Origin: Arthrobacter sp. CDRTa11
Lineage (GTDB): Bacteria; Actinomycetota; Actinomycetes; Actinomycetales; Micrococcaceae
Length of the DNA: 64,000 nucleotides
Assembly: GCF_026427775.1 (NCBI RefSeq)
Contig: NZ_CP044532.1
Coordinates: 2,542,001 to 2,606,000, forward strand
Direction: 5' to 3'
Shown: positions 59,399 to 64,000 of the stretch, piece after piece
Numbering within the stretch: the stretch's first letter is position 1
Layout of the letters: each line of letters begins with the position of its first letter
The notes under the pieces: generated by a model
What the model was told of the DNA's origin: nothing
The model's input: only the letters and a program-made list of their open reading frames with translations
Database searches by the model: none
Program-made: the position numbers and the translations under genes

Positions 59399-60801
59399 CT
59401 GAAGCGTGGGAACTCGGCATCGAAGAGGCAAGCCGTCTAATCCGGGAGGGCCAGCTTTCAGCAGCTGATCTTCTGGACTCCGTCCTTTCGAGGCTGCAGG
59501 ACACCGAGGAATATGCCCGTGCCTGGGCCTACGTGGATGAACCTGCGGCACGCGCTGCTGCAATGACAGCTGACACTAAAGCCAGGACAGGCGCGTTGAG
59601 CGGTCCCCTTCACGGCATTCCCGTTGGGATCAAGGACGTGATAGACGTTCAGGGCATGCCAACAGAGGGCGGCTCAATCTCCCTGCGCGGCAACATCGCC
59701 GACCGGGATGCCGGTGCCGTCCGACAACTCCGAGGTCATGGGGCCGTGATCCTTGGAAAGCTCGAGACACATGAGTTCGCCTTCGGACAGGGGACTCCTC
59801 CGCCCCGGAACCCTTGGGGGCACGATCGTTACGCCGGTGGATCGAGCGTTGGGTCCGGGGTGGCTGTTGCCGTGGGCAGTGCGCTGGGTGCCCTGGGGAC
59901 AGATACGGGAGGATCCGTCCGCAACCCTGCCGCCGTCAATGGACTGGTGGGCCTCAAGCCCACAACAGGCCTGGTGGATACTTCCGGTGTGCTTAACGTC
60001 AGCCACTCCCTCGACCACATAGGGCCGATCGCCCGCAGCGTCGAGGACTGTGCCATCCTCTTCGAGGGGATGTTGGACCCAATGGCGCTGTCCCGGCTCG
60101 GCGGCTCGACGTTGTTGCCAGGCGAAGAATTGCCAACTCCCGTGAGGCTCGCCGTCGACCGGGGCATCTGGGGCGAATGGGGCGTTTCAGCCGCAGTGGT
60201 GAAGTGCGTGGAAGGCGCCCTCACCGTCCTGCAGGATCTCGGGATGGAAATCGTGGACGTACCCCTGCCCGAACTCGATATGGCATTGCCTGCCAGCCTG
60301 GCCATTTCCCTCTCCGAAGCCATCGGGCATCACCGCGAACGGCTGCGCCGGGACCCCGCCCGGTATCTTTCGGGCACACGCATCATGATTGAGACAGGAG
60401 CCCTCATTTCACCAGCAGACGTTCGTTTGGCTTGGGACGTACGGAAGTACCTTCAGGACAAAGTCGCGGAAACAATGCGGCGAGCGGAGGTCCATGCTCT
60501 GGTGTCGCCCACTTTGCCGGCGATCGCACCCCTCGCTTCTGCAATGTCCTCTGAGCTGACAGGGGCGACGGGGGAGGACTCACTGGCTGCCGCCCTCCGG
60601 ATGCTCTCACCCGCAAACCTCCTGGGCATGCCCGGATTGAGTGTGCCATGCGGATTCGCCGGCGGGCATCCAGTGGGCCTGCACCTCATGGGGCACGAGT
60701 TCGCGGATGCCCAGATACTGGCTATCGCGTTAGCCTACGAACGTGCAGTGCCATGGCGAGGGCACGTGCCGGTGAGGTTATTACCGGAGATCGCAGATTG
60801 A
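59395..60801 (+). CDS. amidase signature enzyme
   Basis: 468 aa. Ser-cisSer-Lys triad region: HGIPVGIKDVIDVQGMPTEG (Lys), YAGGSSVGSGVAVAVGSALG (cis-Ser), GTDTGGSVRNPAAVNGLVGL (nucleophile Ser). GatA/AtzE-like length and C-terminus (SVPCGFAGGHPVGLHLMG). Hydrolyses an amide, possibly a ureido acid or terminal carboxamide, releasing ammonia. Last gene of the island; convergent with the VOC gene 11 bp away. Confidence 0.9.
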   Translation: MTEAWELGIEEASRLIREGQLSAADLLDSVLSRLQDTEEYARAWAYVDEPAARAAAMTADTKARTGALSGPLHGIPVGIKDVIDVQGMPTEGGSISLRGNIADRDAGAVRQLRGHGAVILGKLETHEFAFGQGTPPPRNPWGHDRYAGGSSVGSGVAVAVGSALGALGTDTGGSVRNPAAVNGLVGLKPTTGLVDTSGVLNVSHSLDHIGPIARSVEDCAILFEGMLDPMALSRLGGSTLLPGEELPTPVRLAVDRGIWGEWGVSAAVVKCVEGALTVLQDLGMEIVDVPLPELDMALPASLAISLSEAIGHHRERLRRDPARYLSGTRIMIETGALISPADVRLAWDVRKYLQDKVAETMRRAEVHALVSPTLPAIAPLASAMSSELTGATGEDSLAAALRMLSPANLLGMPGLSVPCGFAGGHPVGLHLMGHEFADAQILAIALAYERAVPWRGHVPVRLLPEIAD

Positions 60802-60812
60802 GTACCAGCACC

Positions 60813-61199
60813 TCAGGCAGCACCCGATCCGTACGGACGGGTGATCGCCTCGAGGAAATGCCCGTCAGGATCCGCGAAATAGACGCCACGGCCGCCGTCG
60901 TTGTGGTTGATTTGCTGCGGGCGGGACCGTCCCGGGTCCGCCCAGTAGGCGATGCCCTGGGCCTGGATCCTTCCGAAGATTCCGTCGAAGTCCTCCTCGC
61001 TGACCAGGAAGGCGTAGTGCTGCGGGGCGATGGGCCGGTCTGCGGTGGCGAAATCGAGGGCCACTCCATGCTCGAGGCTAACTGTCATGAAGGACCATAC
61101 GGCTTGGGGTTCCGGCAGCCCGAGCACGCTGGCCAGGAACTCCGCCGAACGGTGCTTGTCTGTTGCATAAACGATGGTGTGGTTGAAAGTAACAGTCAT
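60813..61199 (-). CDS. VOC family (glyoxalase-like) protein
   Basis: 128 aa, two beta-alpha-beta-beta-beta modules: TFNHTIVYATDKHRSAEFLA at the start and GVYFADPDGHFLEAITRPYG at the end, with a His and Glu pattern suggesting a metal site. Function unassigned (resistance or small-molecule dioxygenase/lyase possible). Transcribed after the PIG-L gene with 3 bp between them. Confidence 0.85.
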   Translation of the reverse strand: MTVTFNHTIVYATDKHRSAEFLASVLGLPEPQAVWSFMTVSLEHGVALDFATADRPIAPQHYAFLVSEEDFDGIFGRIQAQGIAYWADPGRSRPQQINHNDGGRGVYFADPDGHFLEAITRPYGSGAA

Positions 61200-61202
61200 G
61201 GC

Positions 61203-61994
61203 TCAGAGTCCTTCAAACAGGTCGGTCAGCAGTGGACTGCCGGGCTGCCTGGCCGGCCACACCATGACCGACGATTCCCGGGACACAATTCTGGCCCACC
61301 GGCGCTCAGTCACCCCGGGGTCGACGATGACGTGCCGCTGGGATTTGTGCTCCATGAGGCCTGCGACTGTTCGATGCGCTACCTGGCTGGTGTCCACCTC
61401 GATGTCGATCCATTCGTCGGGAACCGGGCGCAGGTGGTACTCGCGGGCAGGGTCCCAGGGCTCCAGGCCCAGTTGTTGCCGCCTCTGGTTCCAGCGTTCA
61501 AAGGTGGACGCGCGTAAGGCACCGTGAACGAGGCGTTTCAAACCAGGGCCAGGCACCTCACGTGCCCGTGCGAAGGCTTCATCCGTGGCCCTGCCCACCG
61601 CAATGTGGTCCCGGTGCCCTGTAATTCCGTCCGGCCCGAACGTCACCACTACCTGCGGGCGTTCCTGGAGCAGGATGGCCAGAATCCTCCCGACCAGCTC
61701 CTCGAAGCCCACTTCGGCGACGTGACCGTCCTGGTAGTCCAGCCACTCGTGCCGGTCCGGAATGGTGCCGTGGGCCTGCCATGCGCTGATACTTTCCCTT
61801 CGCCGCCAGGCACCCAGCTCCTGAGGCGTGGTGGGGACGCCGTCCGCGATCTGCCCGGCCCCTCCGTCGGTCGCCAGCACCAGGCAGAACCGGAACCCGG
61901 GGTCGTTCTCATGCAGGGCGATCGAGCCCGCGCAGCCGTACGCGTCATCATCCGGATGCGCAACCACAACGGCCAGTGAATGTGGTTCGTCCAT
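61203..61994 (-). CDS. PIG-L family deacetylase
   Basis: 263 aa from ATG 61994; the frame is open to 62288 but with no family sequence. Zn motif AVVVAHPDDDAYGCAGSIAL at residues 8-27 and the second metal segment DGITGHRDHIAVGRAT near 150. LmbE/MshB-like enzymes deacetylate N-acetylglucosamine conjugates; the exact substrate is unclear. Confidence 0.85.
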   Translation of the reverse strand: MDEPHSLAVVVAHPDDDAYGCAGSIALHENDPGFRFCLVLATDGGAGQIADGVPTTPQELGAWRRRESISAWQAHGTIPDRHEWLDYQDGHVAEVGFEELVGRILAILLQERPQVVVTFGPDGITGHRDHIAVGRATDEAFARAREVPGPGLKRLVHGALRASTFERWNQRRQQLGLEPWDPAREYHLRPVPDEWIDIEVDTSQVAHRTVAGLMEHKSQRHVIVDPGVTERRWARIVSRESSVMVWPARQPGSPLLTDLFEGL

Positions 61995-62082
61995 ACGACA
62001 GAGGTTAAACTCCTCTGGCTCAGAAAAACAGACCATGGTAGCGGTCAAGCCCGGTCGCGGGATCGGCTGCTGTGAGGGTTTG

Positions 62083-62913
62083 TTAATAGCGGACGTCGGC
62101 CTGTACCGCGAAGTGGTCCGACGCGTACGTGCCGTGCGCCGGGCCGGTGCCAAGCAGCGCCGCGGAGAGCGGATGGCCGGCTCCGCCGCGCCGTGGTGTG
62201 GCCGTGAAGATGTAGTCGATCCGGCGGTCCGGCCAGAGCAGTTGGGTGGCCCAGGGGTTGCTGTTGGACCAGGTAAAGCCTTGGCCACCTGGGCCGGCCA
62301 CTTCCCATGCGTCGTAGAAGGCCATACCGGGGACGGGCGCCGCTGCCCGGCCCGTCATCATGCGCATTTCGTCACTGTCCGGATCGGCGTTGAAATCTCC
62401 GCAGACGACCAGCGGGGTTCGATCGTCCTGGGACTCGTGCAGGTCGGTGAGCAAACCCCTCACTGCTTCCTGGCGTTGCTGGCTTTGATCGAGCCACCAG
62501 GCGTCCATCACCACGCCACACACCTGGATCGGCCCGCGCGGCCCGGACAGTTTGGCGTGCTGCGCACGCAGGCCACCGAACGAAATGCTGGCTTGGGAGG
62601 TGATGGGCCACCGCGACATCACCGCGACGCCGGACAGCGCGGAGGCGTCTTCCTGCGCCGGCACGCCGCTGAAGGCATAGTGCGGCAACCCGAGCGGGCC
62701 GGCCAGCCTCGCGCACTGGCTGTCTTCGGCCCGTGCCCACGACTCGGCCAGAACTACGACGTCAGGGCGGGCGTTTGCCAAGGTGGTGATGATTGCGGCC
62801 TCACGCTCCTGCCATGGACCGTACAGCCCCCAGACATTCCACGCGACAAACCGGGCCGTCGTCTCGATCAGCTCGCCGTAGAAGTGCGGAGGGATGTCCT
62901 CGTCGCGGGTCAC
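62083..62913 (-). CDS. endonuclease/exonuclease/phosphatase family protein
   Basis: 276 aa from GTG 62913. Mg-dependent fold: FVAWNVWGLYGPWQEREAAI, VVVLAESWARAED (Glu), VVCGDFNADPDSDEM (catalytic Asn/Asp) and YASDHFAVQADVRY (catalytic His at the C-terminus). No signal peptide. Could act on nucleic acids or phosphodiesters; the sequence alone does not tell. Confidence 0.85.
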   Translation of the reverse strand: MTRDEDIPPHFYGELIETTARFVAWNVWGLYGPWQEREAAIITTLANARPDVVVLAESWARAEDSQCARLAGPLGLPHYAFSGVPAQEDASALSGVAVMSRWPITSQASISFGGLRAQHAKLSGPRGPIQVCGVVMDAWWLDQSQQRQEAVRGLLTDLHESQDDRTPLVVCGDFNADPDSDEMRMMTGRAAAPVPGMAFYDAWEVAGPGGQGFTWSNSNPWATQLLWPDRRIDYIFTATPRRGGAGHPLSAALLGTGPAHGTYASDHFAVQADVRY

Positions 62914-62977
62914 TCATCCATAATGCCCAAGGGCAACCACTCAGTGCCAGCCCCTGATGGCGCATGTGAGTCACGGC

Positions 62978-64000
62978 CTAGAAACTGGTCACCAGCTCGC
63001 CGAGCACCTCTTCGAGCCTGTTCGGATCGGTGGCGTCGTAGTAGTGCGCCCCGCTGGCCTGGGCGATTTCCAGCAGCGTGGGGACGTCGGCGTCGGGCCC
63101 GTAAGCGAGCGTAAAGACCAGCACCGGCGTCGAGTGGTTCTGATGGCCCAACTGTTCGGAGAGCCCGCCCAGGTCTCCCGGGTGGGTTGTGTCGTTCTTG
63201 CCGTCGCTCAAAAGCACGATGGTGTTGATGAAGGTGTCTTTGTAGTCCTTGGCCTGTTCGCCGGTGAAGCGGCTCACCGCTTCGAAGAGAGGCGTGGCGT
63301 CCACGGCCTTGAGCTCGTTGAGCTTGGCGAGGAGGTCTTCCTTGTTGGTCTTGAATGGTGCCACCGGGCTGACAACGCCAGGCTGCAAGGGGCCGTCGCC
63401 CACATGGGAGAAAGCAGCCAGTCCAACCTCATCATCACCCGTGAAGTGATCCAGTGCCTTCCGGACGGCATCCTTGGCCCGCTGCAGCTTGGTCACGCCG
63501 GCTTCCTGCACCATGGACTCCGAGACATCCAGCAGGAACAGGGCCCTGGCCCGCTTGCGGACCTCAGGGAAACTGTCCTGCATGGCTACAAGCGCCCCCG
63601 CCTTGGGCAGTGGCAGCGGCTGCAGCGCCTCAGCGTACCGTCCGGTTCCCGCCACTGCGGCATCCAGCTTCCCCTGGACTGTCCGGTAGCCGGACGCCTT
63701 CACAACGTTTTGGCCCTGTTCCGTCACTGCGAACCTGAGGAAATCCTCGGCTGCCAGGCGCTGCTGGCTCCCCACCCAGTCCCCGTCAAGTATTACTGCC
63801 GGGTTGTCAGCCACATGCACGCCGTCGTTGGGATAGATGGCACGGAGGGGCTGCTTGGGTGGGGGAGCGGACTTCTTCGTGATTCCGTCCTCGCTGACCA
63901 CTCCCCGGTTGTAGTCCCAGACAGACTTTTCATCCACGATCACGGCGGAGAGGAATTCCGAGACGTTCCCGGCGTCGTCAGCCTCCCTGGCGTGCCACAG
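62978..64000 (-). CDS. VWA-domain substrate-binding-like protein, C-terminal part (runs off the window)
   Basis: The frame is open to the window edge (upstream residues LWHAREADDAGNVSEFLSAV), so the start lies beyond 64000. The first part resembles the C-terminal lobe of SBP_bac_11-type binding proteins (AVILDGDWVGSQQRLAAEDF). A VWA domain follows with MIDAS motif LFLLDVSESMVQ, Thr in DATPLFEAV and Asp in LLSDGKNDTTHP. Such proteins are usually membrane-anchored and extracytoplasmic. Unrelated to the neighbouring catabolic island. Confidence 0.82.
   Translation of the reverse strand: MWHAREADDAGNVSEFLSAVIVDEKSVWDYNRGVVSEDGITKKSAPPPKQPLRAIYPNDGVHVADNPAVILDGDWVGSQQRLAAEDFLRFAVTEQGQNVVKASGYRTVQGKLDAAVAGTGRYAEALQPLPLPKAGALVAMQDSFPEVRKRARALFLLDVSESMVQEAGVTKLQRAKDAVRKALDHFTGDDEVGLAAFSHVGDGPLQPGVVSPVAPFKTNKEDLLAKLNELKAVDATPLFEAVSRFTGEQAKDYKDTFINTIVLLSDGKNDTTHPGDLGGLSEQLGHQNHSTPVLVFTLAYGPDADVPTLLEIAQASGAHYYDATDPNRLEEVLGELVTSF

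Noticed and set aside
57831..60801. s-Triazine (cyanuric acid) degradation, AtzD-AtzG-AtzE-like
   Set aside because: The small ORF plus amidase order recalls AtzG-AtzE, but there is no cyanuric acid hydrolase and the 65-residue protein does not resemble AtzG in sequence as far as I can recall.
1..64000. Insertion sequences, phage genes, CRISPR arrays, tRNA or rRNA genes
   Set aside because: I saw no transposase or integrase motifs, no regularly spaced repeats and no cloverleaf-like sequence. A tRNAscan or IS search could still find something short that I missed.

Overview
The window looks like chromosome of a high-GC actinobacterium, most likely a soil or plant-associated Micrococcaceae such as Arthrobacter sensu lato. 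The evidence is uniformly GC-rich codon use, many GTG starts, tightly overlapped (ATGA/GTGA) catabolic operons, a SAM-IV type riboswitch (a mainly actinobacterial class) and an aztABCD-like zinc locus. I see no rRNA, tRNA, CRISPR, transposase or phage gene. The taxon is inferred from style, not from a marker gene.

Layout. (1) 1-8166: the end of a peptide/nickel-type ABC importer (binding protein, DppB- and DppC-like permeases), then a PadR regulator, two Cys-type sulfatases and, divergently, a formylglycine-generating enzyme (FGE) that would activate them. (2) 8163-20085: a D-apionate/apiose utilisation locus. One operon encodes an acid-sugar MFS importer, L-erythrulose kinase, two isomerases, an OiaC-like decarboxylase, an ApnO-like oxidoisomerase and an apiosidase-like (DUF5060/DUF4038) hydrolase. 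Divergently lie a FadR-type GntR regulator, an ApnL-like lactonase and an SDR. Two near-identical palindromes overlap the -35 boxes of the two outward operons. (3) 20260-21855: SAM-IV riboswitch, metY and a strong terminator, followed by a remnant of an amino-acid binding protein. (4) 22406-27643: a Zur-type box between divergent zinc ABC genes (aztA/aztB), with aztC flanked by two AztD-like beta-propeller lipoproteins. (5) 27695-39895: an unsaturated-uronate locus (pectin or similar) with IclR, KduD, two KduI paralogues, a sugar ABC importer, a 927-residue protein of unknown function, a GH105-type hydrolase, KDPG aldolase and KDG kinase. It is a complete route from unsaturated uronosyl oligosaccharide to pyruvate plus glyceraldehyde-3-phosphate. 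(6) 39949-60801: a large island I cannot match to any described pathway. It holds a class IV aminotransferase, acetamidase/formamidase, hydantoinase/dihydropyrimidinase, a complete oligopeptide-type ABC importer, two tandem pairs of flavodiiron-like metallo-beta-lactamase-fold proteins with altered metal ligands, an isochorismatase-like hydrolase, two PuuE-like deacetylases, a cupin, an HpcH-type aldolase, a single-Cys Asp/Glu-racemase-like protein, an amidohydrolase, a 65-residue protein and an amidase. An XRE-cupin regulator sits inside it. (7) 60813-64000: VOC protein, PIG-L deacetylase, an endonuclease/exonuclease/phosphatase-family protein and the end of a VWA-domain binding protein.

How it works together. 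Islands 1, 2 and 5 suit a bacterium living on plant or algal cell-wall sugars (sulfated, apiose-containing and uronate polymers). Island 6 looks like catabolism of a nitrogen heterocycle or cyclic amide/imide. A recurring 14-bp motif, TTCRATAnnnTGAA, lies at the promoters of nearly all its transcription units, including that of the XRE-cupin gene. This suggests one regulon and makes island 6 the best candidate here for an undescribed system.
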